From Martinezella lusitana (GTDB lineage Bacteria > Pseudomonadota > Alphaproteobacteria > Rhizobiales > Rhizobiaceae): 64,000 nucleotides of DNA. Within the stretch, counting starts at the first letter, position 1, and every line of letters starts with the position of its first letter. Shown here one piece after another: positions 35,162 through 43,819 of the stretch. Location of the stretch: positions 124,001 through 188,000 of the forward strand of contig NZ_WUEY01000012.1 of NCBI RefSeq assembly GCF_010668395.1, given 5' to 3'. The position numbers and the translations under genes were made by a program. Below the pieces are notes generated by a model, which saw nothing but the letters and a program-made list of their open reading frames with translations, had not been told where the DNA came from and ran no database searches.

Positions 35162-36421
35162 TTACTTGGCAGCGCCGGGCTTGTACCAGCTGTCGAGGCC
35201 CTTCTGGAGCTTCTCGCCGGCGACGGCAGGCGTATCGGTGCCGTTGATGACGTTGGCCGATTCAACCCAGGTCTCGTTTTCGAGGTTCGGGGTGCCGCGC
35301 GACAGAATCTGATAGGTCGAGCGGACGGTCGACTTGTACGGGCCGCGCCAGGAAACGAATTCCTGAGCCAGCGGATCGCTCATCTTCACCGGGTTGGAGT
35401 TCAGGCTGAAGAAGCCCGGCAGCGCGTTCGCGTAGATCTCGGCGAATTCAGGCGACGCAACCCATTCAAGGAACGTCTTCGCCTCTGCCGCATGGGCCGA
35501 CTTGATGTTGAGGCCAACGCCGATATCTGGATGATCCGAGATGTAGCCCTGGTCGCCCGCCTTCGGAACCGGTGGCGGGAAGGCGCCCATCTTGAACTGT
35601 GCCTGGCTGTTGAACAGCGCGATTTCCCACGAACCGGCAGGATAGATCGCTGCACGGCCGAGCGTGAAGAGATTCTGGCTGTCCGAGTAGGTCTGGGCTT
35701 CGAAACCGTCGCCGAGGTAAGGCTTCCACTTGGCAAGCTCTTCGTAAGGCTTGACCCAGTCGGCATCCGTCAGCTTCTGCTTGCCGGAGATCAGAGCGGC
35801 GCGGCCGTCTTCACCCTTCCAGTAATTCGGGCCGATGTTCTGGTAGCCCATGGTTGCGGCTTCCCACATTTCCTTCGTGCCCATTGCCATCGGCATGTAG
35901 GTGCCGTCAGCTTTGATCTTGTCCAGGGCGGCAAAGAACTCGTCTTCCGTTTTCGGGATAGAGATGCCGAGCTTGTCGAAGGCATCTTTGTTGTAGATGA
36001 AGCCGTGGATAACGGAGGCCATCGGCACACAGAAAGTCTGCTTGCCGTCGTCGGTCGACCAGGCAGCCTTGGCAACCGGCGTGAAGTTTTCCATGCCCTT
36101 GAGTTCGGTGAGATCGGCAAGCTGCTTCTTCTTGAAGAGCTCGAGCGACGCGTCGAACGGACGGCAAGTGATGATGTCGCCTGCGGAACCGGCATCGAGC
36201 TTGGCGTTCAGCGAAGCGTTGTATTCCGTCTGGGCGGTCGGTGCGAACACCACCTTGATGCCCGGATGCTTGGCTTCGAAAGCCGGGATGATCTTCTGCT
36301 GCCAAACCTGGATGTCATCCTGGCGCCAGCTTTCGATCGTCACCGTTGCGTCTGCCGCCTGCACATTCGCAGCGAAGCCTCCAAGTGCCGTCGCAGCCAG
36401 CAAAATAGCCGTGTATTTCAT
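35162..36421 (-). CDS. Carbohydrate ABC periplasmic binding protein
   Basis: A 419-residue family 1 solute-binding protein. Signal peptide MKYTAILLAATALGGFAANV with cleavage after VQA; then TVTIESWRQDDIQVWQQKII ... FEAKHPGIKV, typical of the sugar-binding group. The start at 36421 is chosen because the signal peptide begins there. It captures the substrate in the periplasm for the two permeases downstream. The ligand is unknown. Confidence 0.9.
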   Translation of the reverse strand: MKYTAILLAATALGGFAANVQAADATVTIESWRQDDIQVWQQKIIPAFEAKHPGIKVVFAPTAQTEYNASLNAKLDAGSAGDIITCRPFDASLELFKKKQLADLTELKGMENFTPVAKAAWSTDDGKQTFCVPMASVIHGFIYNKDAFDKLGISIPKTEDEFFAALDKIKADGTYMPMAMGTKEMWEAATMGYQNIGPNYWKGEDGRAALISGKQKLTDADWVKPYEELAKWKPYLGDGFEAQTYSDSQNLFTLGRAAIYPAGSWEIALFNSQAQFKMGAFPPPVPKAGDQGYISDHPDIGVGLNIKSAHAAEAKTFLEWVASPEFAEIYANALPGFFSLNSNPVKMSDPLAQEFVSWRGPYKSTVRSTYQILSRGTPNLENETWVESANVINGTDTPAVAGEKLQKGLDSWYKPGAAK

Positions 36422-36517
36422 ATGCCTTGCTCCCTCTGTTCTAGCGTCATCCTGACGCCGCGTTGATTCCTGCACGCTCTTCCCTGACGACCCGCTAGGG
36501 CGCAAAAGTTCCCCTAC

Positions 36518-36618
36518 CCGGACAGGCAGCCTGTCCGGATTTGCTTCACGTCAGAGATGTCACTCTTCATTTCGCCGGAACACGTCTCCGGCGAACCTTG
36601 GCAGGACGACTGTCCTGC
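36518..36618. repeat. Three consecutive hairpins before the binding-protein gene
   Basis: Perfect arms at 36518-36538 (CCGGACAGG / CCTGTCCGG), 36571-36595 (TTCGCCGGA / TCCGGCGAA) and 36601-36618 (GCAGGAC / GTCCTGC) fill the 197-base gap. They may end the upstream transcript and isolate the binding-protein unit; no promoter was identified with confidence. Confidence 0.6.
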
Positions 36619-37317
36619 TTACCTTTTTGGATGCAGCTCGATGGCCATCCAAATACAGCCTTCATCCGTCCAACCGCGGTGCCAGGGGTAGCGGAACGCA
36701 TGTACGCCCTCGACCTGAAGGATCGGGTCGTGCGTATCGCCGGGCGCCGTGGACAATTCGCGGTAGAGATCGGCGCCAGCCTGATCGCGAAAGATCTGGA
36801 TCCGGCCGTTGCCGGAGATTTGCGTGTGGATTTCAAGGAAATCGTGGGTGTTATGAATGCCGGCATCCGTCTTCGGTGGCGCCCACCAAAGATTGAGCCG
36901 GATCTCGAAATCGGAACTCTCCTCTCGCGGTTGGGGAGCATTCGCGAAATGCCAGGGATTGACCCGAACCGAACCCGCGACATCCTTCGGAGAGATGTAA
37001 AGCGGCGTATGGCGCGGAAATTCCGCCATCCGATCGCCGAACCAGTCCCAACCGTCGAAGACCACGCCGCCGAGATTGGTGGCCGTGGGAACATCGACAA
37101 CGGAAACCCGCTCGGCGCTGGCGATCAGGCCGCCCCGAAGGATCGTCGACTTCCAGGGCGGGATGATGCCCGGAACGTCACCGCCGACAACCATCTTTAC
37201 GTTGGACAGGTTGGTGACAACGCCGTGCACCGCCACATCGCGGGCATTTTCAATCAGCTCCGCACGGACGAATTTGCCGTCGAACGCGAGCGCACGGCGC
37301 TTGTTGAAATCGCTCAT
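36619..37317 (-). CDS. Unrecognised 232-residue protein of the sugar cluster
   Basis: A soluble protein without signal peptide: SDFNKRRALAFDGKFVRAEL, GVVTNLSNVKMVVGGDVPG and a C-terminal part rich in aromatics and His (NLWWAPPKTDAGIHNTHDFL, VEGVHAFRYPWHRGWTDEGC) that could be a cupin-like beta-barrel (inference). It overlaps the deacetylase gene by 4 bases, so its role is probably in the same pathway. I do not recognise the family. Confidence 0.7.
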   Translation of the reverse strand: MSDFNKRRALAFDGKFVRAELIENARDVAVHGVVTNLSNVKMVVGGDVPGIIPPWKSTILRGGLIASAERVSVVDVPTATNLGGVVFDGWDWFGDRMAEFPRHTPLYISPKDVAGSVRVNPWHFANAPQPREESSDFEIRLNLWWAPPKTDAGIHNTHDFLEIHTQISGNGRIQIFRDQAGADLYRELSTAPGDTHDPILQVEGVHAFRYPWHRGWTDEGCIWMAIELHPKR

Positions 37318-38141
37318 CGCTTCTCCTCCTCATTCCTTCGAACCTTCCAGAAACGCTCCCGGTAGGCTCCGTCCTCGCTGGAACTCATGTAGCGGCGCAG
37401 CTCCGCTTCGGGATCACGTCCAGGAAAGATCTCCGCAATCTGTGACGCGTATTTTAGGATGGCCGTAAACTTGGCCGCAAAGTCGACCGCGACATCGACG
37501 TGATCGCCGATCTCCCATCCGCTCCGCTCGCGTGCAGCAGGCACGTTGTCCGGGAATTTCGGAGGAAAGAACCCCGCGGAATATGGAATATCCTCATAGA
37601 GATACACATCCGCGGCCCATTGGCCGGCGTCCTGCCTGAACGCCTCGGTCGTGACGACATGGTCGACGTGCCGCCCAACCGCCATCGGGCACAAGACGAT
37701 GCTCGGGGGGATCGCCTCCAGCCATGACGCGAGAAGAAACTTTAACTCCTTCCATGCCGGATCATCTGCGACTGGCGGAGAGAAGACGGCCTCGCGGGTC
37801 GGATACAGAAACTCTCCGTCCGGGCCTGTGCGGTAGATGGAGTCCAGCAATCTGCCCTGGACAATTTCCGCGCCCAGTAGCGCAAGCGATGCGGCGTCCT
37901 CGTCGCGGCGAACCTGATAAGGATTCGCTCCCAGACCCCACCATTCGTGCAATTCCTTCACCAGCGGTGACGGTTCGCCTTCGACATGCGTGTCCGCAGT
38001 GAAAATGTTACCGACCACGACCGGGCACTGCTGCCTCACCGCGCGCTCGATCAAACCTCCCGCGCTTAGCACTGCATCATCAAGATGAGGTGACAGGATC
38101 AGGATCCGGTCGTCTTTCGTGAGATTGCCCAGCGTTGTCAC
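37314..38141 (-). CDS. PIG-L/LmbE family deacetylase
   Basis: A 275-residue PIG-L family protein: zinc motif SPHLDDAVLSAGG (His19, Asp21, Asp22) and the second ligand motif GRHVDHVVT. The family removes acetyl groups from N-acetylated sugars (GlcNAc-PI, mycothiol precursors, chitobiose). Soluble, cytosolic. It sits between the aminotransferase and the unrecognised protein, so removal of an N-acyl group from the imported compound before transamination is a fair inference. Confidence 0.85.
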   Translation of the reverse strand: MTTLGNLTKDDRILILSPHLDDAVLSAGGLIERAVRQQCPVVVGNIFTADTHVEGEPSPLVKELHEWWGLGANPYQVRRDEDAASLALLGAEIVQGRLLDSIYRTGPDGEFLYPTREAVFSPPVADDPAWKELKFLLASWLEAIPPSIVLCPMAVGRHVDHVVTTEAFRQDAGQWAADVYLYEDIPYSAGFFPPKFPDNVPAARERSGWEIGDHVDVAVDFAAKFTAILKYASQIAEIFPGRDPEAELRRYMSSSEDGAYRERFWKVRRNEEEKR

Positions 38142-38178
38142 TTCGATTCCTTACCCTTCCATACCCGCAGTCCGGCCA

Positions 38179-38199
38179 GTCGCAGGTCCTGCCTGCGAC
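38179..38199. repeat. Intercistronic inverted repeat
   Basis: GTCGCAGG-5-CCTGCGAC in the 74-base gap between the aminotransferase and the deacetylase, like the hairpins in other gaps of this operon. Confidence 0.5.
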
Positions 38200-38215
38200 C
38201 GGAACTCATCTGCAC

Positions 38216-39577
38216 TCAGCCGAAGCCGCGTGCCTTGGAAACCTCATCGATCGCCGCAGCCGCGACCTCCACAGCCTTGTCGAGCTCTTCCCGGCTGGCG
38301 ATTAGCGGAGGAGACATCTCGATGGAGTGTCCGATTGCCGTTACCAATACGCCCTTTTCATGCATCGAGTTCATCACAGCCTTGACGGTCTCGTCCTCGA
38401 AGGGGGCCTTCGTCGCCTTGTCGCTTGTGAAGTCGATGGCGTGCCAGTGGCCGATGCCCCGGACTTCGCCGACGATCGGAGAGCTGCCGAGCGCGGAGCG
38501 CAGTGCTTCCTGCAGATAGACACCGTTGTTCCGTGCCTTCGAAAGAAGCCCTTCCCGCTCCTTGATCTCGATCACCTTGAGTGACGCGGCCATGGCGCCG
38601 GCGTGTCCGCTATAGGTGTGGACGTTGCGATACATCGGAATGGCGTCGGCAATCTCGGGGCGCGTTGCGACGGCGCCGGCCGGGACGTAGCCAGCGCTCA
38701 TGGCCTTCGCCATCGTGATAATGTCAGGCACGATCCCGAACTGTTCGGACGCGAACCATGTGCCCGTACGGCCGAAGCCGGTGATGACTTCGTCGCAGAT
38801 GAGGAGGATGTCGTGCTTCGTGCAGATCTCGCGGACACGTCTCCAGTAGTTCTGCGTCGGGATCTGAACGCCATGAGCCTGCATGATCGGCTCGCCGATG
38901 AAGGCTGCGATATTTTCCGGTCCCTCAAGCTCGATCTGCTTCTCGAGATAGGTGGCGCACATCTCCGCCCAAACTTCATCCGTGACGCCAAACGGGTTTC
39001 TGTAGCGCGTCGGGCTCGGGATGAAGCTGTTGCCGGGGACACGCGGATCCGGGATGTTACGCACCGGAAGCCAGTCGGTCACCGAAAGGCAGCCCATCGT
39101 GGCGCCATGATAGGCATTCCAACGCGAGATGACCTTGTAGGCCCGCGGCTTCTTGCCCTTGGCCTGGTGGTATTGCTTCGCAAGCTTCAGGGCGCCTTCG
39201 ACTGCTTCCGATCCGGTGCTGACGAAGAAGATCCGCGAGAGGTCCCCGGGTAGAATTTCGGACAGCTTCTCGGCAAGCCTGATGGCAGGCTCTGTCGTAT
39301 TGGCCGCGGTACCGACGAAATGGACGTTGACCAGCTGGTCGTAGACAGCCTTGGCAATCTCCTGATTGCCGTATCCGAGCGTGTTTGCCCGGGTCGGCGA
39401 GCCGAGCATGTCCAGGTATTCGCGATTATCCTCGGTCCAGAGACGGCAACCCTCGCCCCGGGCGTAGATGGAAAGGCCATTCGTTGCAATTTCCGACTGG
39501 CTCACGATCGGAATGATCATGTGATCGAGTGCCGATTTCAGCAATGCCGGGAGATTGCTGTCTGATTGCGTCGTCAT
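38216..39577 (-). CDS. Class III PLP-dependent aminotransferase
   Basis: A 453-residue fold-type I, class III aminotransferase: VSTGSEAVEGALKLAKQYHQ (PLP phosphate site), NAYHGATMG, LICDEVITGFGRTG (Asp to the pyridine N) and the Schiff-base Lys in TMAKAMSAGYVPAGAV. It could be an omega-amino acid, glutamate-semialdehyde-type or amino-sugar enzyme. It is the first gene of the minus-strand cluster, divergent from the ROK regulator. Confidence 0.9.
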   Translation of the reverse strand: MTTQSDSNLPALLKSALDHMIIPIVSQSEIATNGLSIYARGEGCRLWTEDNREYLDMLGSPTRANTLGYGNQEIAKAVYDQLVNVHFVGTAANTTEPAIRLAEKLSEILPGDLSRIFFVSTGSEAVEGALKLAKQYHQAKGKKPRAYKVISRWNAYHGATMGCLSVTDWLPVRNIPDPRVPGNSFIPSPTRYRNPFGVTDEVWAEMCATYLEKQIELEGPENIAAFIGEPIMQAHGVQIPTQNYWRRVREICTKHDILLICDEVITGFGRTGTWFASEQFGIVPDIITMAKAMSAGYVPAGAVATRPEIADAIPMYRNVHTYSGHAGAMAASLKVIEIKEREGLLSKARNNGVYLQEALRSALGSSPIVGEVRGIGHWHAIDFTSDKATKAPFEDETVKAVMNSMHEKGVLVTAIGHSIEMSPPLIASREELDKAVEVAAAAIDEVSKARGFG

Positions 39578-39917
39578 GGTCCTTCATCCCTCATAAATGG
39601 TGTTCTTGCAGGCTTGGATCACAGGGCGGATGCACCGTCTGCCTAAAGCCGAAATCACATTGGACGTTCGAAAGCTCTCCGCAGCCACCGCTACGGGGTC
39701 GCGAAGTCCAGGCCGCACGCCCGGAACTTGATTGTGTGACGGTCTCCCGCTTTGTTCCCATTGTAAGCGCCAGCCACAAGCAGATCCGCTGCGTCTGACG
39801 ATCCGATAACTGACAAACCGCTTGCCAGTATCTCAAGGGATCAGCTCTTTCGCCCTATTTGTCCACTTGATGGACTAATACTTGCAAAAAGTTTCATTGC
39901 ATGTCAATCCTTTTTTT
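39578..39917. other. Divergent control region, with possible ROK operator
   Basis: The 340-base gap between the aminotransferase and the ROK regulator contains a palindrome GTCCA-5-TGGAC at 39861-39875, about 50 bases before the ROK start. The AT-rich stretch after it could hold the regulator's own promoter. It is the natural place for both promoters of the cluster. Confidence 0.45.
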
Positions 39918-41150
39918 ATGAGTGAATTTTCAATGCTTGCAGACGGACCCGAAAACACCGGTGGACGGGCTCCGAGGGCCATACTCGGCGCGAATGTCGA
40001 AGGTGCCAATGCGCACAACCGTCGCGTTATTCTCGACGCGATCCGCGTCAATCGGGCGATGTCCCGGGCAGATCTTGCCCGGGCGACCAAGCTGTCGAAG
40101 CAGGCCGTCTCCAACATCGTCGACGAGTTGGAACGCGAAGGCATGATCATGGCGCAGGATACTGTCGCCCGCGAAGTGCCCGGACGCCCGGCGGTTCCCT
40201 ATGTGCTGGCTCCCAACGGGGCGTATGCCATCGGTCTTCACATCGACAGACACGAAGCCCGAGCGGTCATTGTCGATCTGTGTGGCGATGTTGTGGTGCG
40301 CCAGCGCGCGCGCCTGAATGCCGAGGACCCCGACCGAGGCTTCAAGGATCTGCTCGATCTCCTGTCCAGCACCCGCAAGGATGCCGCAGTCCTTCGCCCC
40401 GAGCTCGAAGCCCGCCTGGTCGGGCTCGGCGTGGCAATGCCCGGCCCATTCGGGATCGACGAGGCGCGCAGCGTCACGGCGGACGTCTACAGCATGGCGC
40501 GCTGGCAGAGCTTCCCCCTCGTTTCCCGCCTGGAATCGGAAACAGGATTGGTCGTCAGCCTGCGAAACGACGCGGCTGCAGCGACGATGGCAGAGATGAT
40601 CGCGGGGCGATTGCATGGCGTCAAGGATGCCGTCTGCCTCTATCTCGGATACGGGCTGGGGGCCGGTATCGTTATCAACGGCGAACTCTACAATGGCCGC
40701 AACGGCAACGCCGGCGACGTCGGCCTGATCCCGGCCCAGCCCGGATGCGAGTCGAGACCGCTTTTAGAACGGCTTGCCACGCTTGCGGCGCTGAGCGAGT
40801 CTCTGGAACTCGACCCCGCCGACCCCGAGTTCTTCACGGTGATCACCCAGATCGCCGAAAAATCCGGCCCCGAGTATCAGGCCTGGCTATCCCAAGCCTC
40901 CAGGGAAATCGGATGGCTCCTTGCGATGACGGAGCTGGTCTTCGCGCCGGAGGCGATCGTGCTTTGTGGCAGCGCGCCGCAGGCTCTCCTCGATGACCTG
41001 CTTGAACGCCTCAAGGCGCCCGGGCTGGCCGAAGACCGTCCGCGAATGATGCGCGGCCTCGCCGATATCTGGGCACCTGCCCGAGGCGCTGCATCGGAGC
41101 CGATCGGCCGGAGCTTCTCGCCTCGCTATTCGGCCCTGTTCAAGAAGTGA
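39918..41150 (+). CDS. ROK family transcriptional regulator
   Basis: About 410 residues. N-terminal winged helix (NRRVILDAIRVNRAMSRADL ... LSKQAVSNIVDELEREGMIM), then a ROK sugar-kinase-like domain with GLGVAMPGPFGID, GLGAGIVINGELYNG. The zinc/sugar motif of ROK proteins (Gly-His ... CxCGxxGCxE) is degenerate here: NAGDVGLIPAQPGCESRP has no His or the first Cys pair. It probably senses a sugar derivative and controls the divergent importer cluster. The start is uncertain: no strong ribosome-binding site lies before 39918, and a TTG at 39882 or an ATG at 39933 are alternatives. It overlaps the convergent LysR gene by 11 bases. Confidence 0.85.
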   Translation: MSEFSMLADGPENTGGRAPRAILGANVEGANAHNRRVILDAIRVNRAMSRADLARATKLSKQAVSNIVDELEREGMIMAQDTVAREVPGRPAVPYVLAPNGAYAIGLHIDRHEARAVIVDLCGDVVVRQRARLNAEDPDRGFKDLLDLLSSTRKDAAVLRPELEARLVGLGVAMPGPFGIDEARSVTADVYSMARWQSFPLVSRLESETGLVVSLRNDAAAATMAEMIAGRLHGVKDAVCLYLGYGLGAGIVINGELYNGRNGNAGDVGLIPAQPGCESRPLLERLATLAALSESLELDPADPEFFTVITQIAEKSGPEYQAWLSQASREIGWLLAMTELVFAPEAIVLCGSAPQALLDDLLERLKAPGLAEDRPRMMRGLADIWAPARGAASEPIGRSFSPRYSALFKK

Positions 41151-42051
41151 CCGCAGCCTGAGCCGGCAAGCGGCGGAAGAGCGACTGGTGCCGCTGGAAC
41201 AGCGCGCCAAGTGCATCGACGGTCACCCGGACGCGTCTGATATGCCTGAGATCCTCATGAACGGAGAGCCAGTAGCTGCGCGTCAGGCGGAAGTCTTCCA
41301 GCAGTGGCTTGAGCCCCGCACCTTCGGACACCATGAAGAACGGCAGGATACCGATGGCCTGCCCGGTCTCCACGATATGGCGCTGCGCGATAATGCTGGT
41401 GCTTCGAAGCGCGGGCCTCTGTTTGAAACCGAGTGCGTCGAGGTAGTCGAGTTCCCGTGTATGCAGCAGGCTGGGTATGTAGCCGCACAGTATGTGAGCA
41501 TCGATATCCTGGAGCGCAGATGGCTCTCCATGGATGCGAATGTAGCTGTCTGACGCAAAAAATCCGAGCTCGTAGTCTGTCAATCGCCGGGTCGCGATGC
41601 TTCCGGTACCCGGGCGATCGAGGGTGATGGCGATATCCACTTCACGCGAGGCCAGCGAGTAATTCTGCGGGAGAGCGACAAGCTCGATATCCAGCGACGG
41701 GTACTCGGCGCGTAGCTCGTTGAGATGTGCGCTGAGATATGCCGCGCCGAGCCCTTCGGGAGCGCCGATACGAATAGTTCCGGAAATCTCCTCCAGGTCG
41801 CCAGCAACCGAGCCGATCTCGCTGAGCAGGGTCGATTCCATATGCGTGACCACCGCCACGAGGTTCTCCCCCGCGGGAGTGATCTTCAGCCTCCTCCCCG
41901 CCCGATTGAAAAGCTTCACCGCGAGGCCGCTTTCGAGCCGCACCAGCCGCCGGCTGATCGTCGAATGGTCGAGGCCGAGCAGCTTTGAGGCTTCGGTTAT
42001 TTGCCCCGTCCGGGCGATGCAGAGAAATACGCGCAGGTCGTCCCAGTCCAT
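41140..42051 (-). CDS. LysR family transcriptional regulator
   Basis: A 303-residue LTTR: N-terminal helix-turn-helix (LRVFLCIARTGQITEASKLL; HSTISRRLVRLESGLAVKLF) and a periplasmic-binding-like effector domain. Divergent, 92 bases apart, from the GMC oxidoreductase gene, which it probably controls. The AT-rich gap (TTTTTCACATTGTATGTG) would hold its box. Confidence 0.9.
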   Translation of the reverse strand: MDWDDLRVFLCIARTGQITEASKLLGLDHSTISRRLVRLESGLAVKLFNRAGRRLKITPAGENLVAVVTHMESTLLSEIGSVAGDLEEISGTIRIGAPEGLGAAYLSAHLNELRAEYPSLDIELVALPQNYSLASREVDIAITLDRPGTGSIATRRLTDYELGFFASDSYIRIHGEPSALQDIDAHILCGYIPSLLHTRELDYLDALGFKQRPALRSTSIIAQRHIVETGQAIGILPFFMVSEGAGLKPLLEDFRLTRSYWLSVHEDLRHIRRVRVTVDALGALFQRHQSLFRRLPAQAAVTS

Positions 42052-42143
42052 TCAGCACCCGTTTTTTCACATTGTATGTGTAATATTGGTGGTTGTCATC
42101 TCGGCCATATCGAAGCATTCCTTTCACAAGAGGAATAATCAAT

Positions 42144-43760
42144 ATGATGGACAAATTTGATTATATTGTCGTGGGAGCTGGTACCGCCGGCTGCATCCTC
42201 GCCAATCGGCTTTCGGAAGACCCCGCCAACCGCGTGCTGCTGCTGGAGGCTGGCGGCAATGACAACTGGATCTGGTTTCACATCCCGGTCGGATATCTTT
42301 TTGTGATTGGCAACCCGCGCGCCGACTGGATGTTCCGCACTGAAGCCGAACCCGGACTGAATGGCCGTTCACTTGCCTACCCGCGCGGCAAGGTCATCGG
42401 CGGGTGCTCATCGATCAATGCCATGATCGCCATGCGCGGTCAGGCGGCCGACTATAACAGCTGGAAAGGCCTGGGCCTGACAGGCTGGGGATGGGACGAT
42501 GTCCTGCCCACCTTCAAGAAGATGGAAGACCACTTTCTCGGCGAAGGCCCTTTTCACGGTGCTGGCGGCGGGTGGCGGGTCGAAGCTCCCCGCATATCGT
42601 GGCCCGTGCTCGATGCCGTGCGCAAGGCCGCCGGAGAAATCGGCGTGCCGCCGACAGACGATTTCAATCTCGGCCGGAATGACGGCACCGGATATTTCCA
42701 TGTGAACCAGAAGCGCGGACGCCGGTGGTCATCGGCTCGCGGCTTTCTGAAGCCGGTCCTGCACCGGAAGAGCCTCACCCTCGAAACGGGCGTCCTGGTC
42801 GATAAGCTGATTATCAAAGATGGACGCGCGATCGGCGTTTCCTACCGGCGTGCCGACGGTTCCGTCCAGGCTGCATATGCCAAGGCCGAAGTCATCCTGA
42901 GCGCTGGCGCCATCGGCTCCGTGCAGATCCTCCACCGGTCTGGGATCGGGCCGGGCGAATGGCTCTTGCAGATGGGCGTCCAGCCGATCCTTGAGCGGCG
43001 CGGTGTCGGCCGCAACCTTCAGGACCATTTGCAGCAGCGCGCGATCTACCGTGTCAAAGGCGCCAAGACCCTGAACGACAGCTATCACAATCCCATTTCG
43101 AAGGGACTGATGGGGCTGGACTACCTGATCCGCCGCCGGGGGCCGCTCACCATGGCGCCATCTCAGCTCGGCATCTTCACCAAATCCGATCCCGATCAGC
43201 AGCGCGCCAACATCGAATTCCATGTCCAGCCGCTGTCGCTCGACAAGTTCGGTGACCCACTGCACCGGTTTTCCGCGATCACGGTTGCGGCATGCAACCT
43301 CAGGCCCACATCGCGTGGCATCGTTCAGACAGTCACGACCGACCTGACGAAACCGCCGCTCATCAAACCGAACTATCTGTCGACCGACGAGGACCGGAAA
43401 GTGGCGGCCGATGCAATACGCGTGACCCGGCGACTTATGCGCCAGCCTGCCCTCGCCTCGCTTCACCCGGAAGAATATCTCCCCGGCCCCTCTGTCGGTG
43501 ACGATGACCAGTCCTTGGCGAAGGCAGCCGGCGATATCGGCACGACAATCTTCCACCCGACCAGCACGGCCAGGATGGGACTGAGGTCGGATCCGGATGC
43601 GGTGGTGGACGATCGTCTGCGGTTCATCGGGCTCGACGGCCTGCGGGTTGTCGATGCGTCGGTGATGCCGCTGATCGTCTCAGGCAACACCAACACCCCG
43701 ACTGCGATGATCGCCATGAAGGGTGCCGACATGATCCTGGCGGACAGGAAAACTGCCTAG
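42144..43760 (+). CDS. GMC family FAD-dependent oxidoreductase (choline dehydrogenase-like)
   Basis: A 538-residue GMC enzyme: FAD motif GAGTAG (11-16) with LLLEAGG, PRGKVIGGCSSINAMIAMRG (GMC signature 1), SAGAIGSVQILHRSGIG (signature 2), and the catalytic pair in TIFHPTSTARMG and SGNTNTPTAMI. It oxidises a primary or secondary alcohol and passes electrons to quinone or O2. AGAGGA precedes the ATG at 42144. Operon with the HisD-like and ThDP genes. Confidence 0.9.
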   Translation: MMDKFDYIVVGAGTAGCILANRLSEDPANRVLLLEAGGNDNWIWFHIPVGYLFVIGNPRADWMFRTEAEPGLNGRSLAYPRGKVIGGCSSINAMIAMRGQAADYNSWKGLGLTGWGWDDVLPTFKKMEDHFLGEGPFHGAGGGWRVEAPRISWPVLDAVRKAAGEIGVPPTDDFNLGRNDGTGYFHVNQKRGRRWSSARGFLKPVLHRKSLTLETGVLVDKLIIKDGRAIGVSYRRADGSVQAAYAKAEVILSAGAIGSVQILHRSGIGPGEWLLQMGVQPILERRGVGRNLQDHLQQRAIYRVKGAKTLNDSYHNPISKGLMGLDYLIRRRGPLTMAPSQLGIFTKSDPDQQRANIEFHVQPLSLDKFGDPLHRFSAITVAACNLRPTSRGIVQTVTTDLTKPPLIKPNYLSTDEDRKVAADAIRVTRRLMRQPALASLHPEEYLPGPSVGDDDQSLAKAAGDIGTTIFHPTSTARMGLRSDPDAVVDDRLRFIGLDGLRVVDASVMPLIVSGNTNTPTAMIAMKGADMILADRKTA

Positions 43761-43819
43761 AATTTCAAATGCGTGAAAAGTGATGGCGCTTCCGGGCGCC
43801 GCTTGAGGAGAACAAGACG

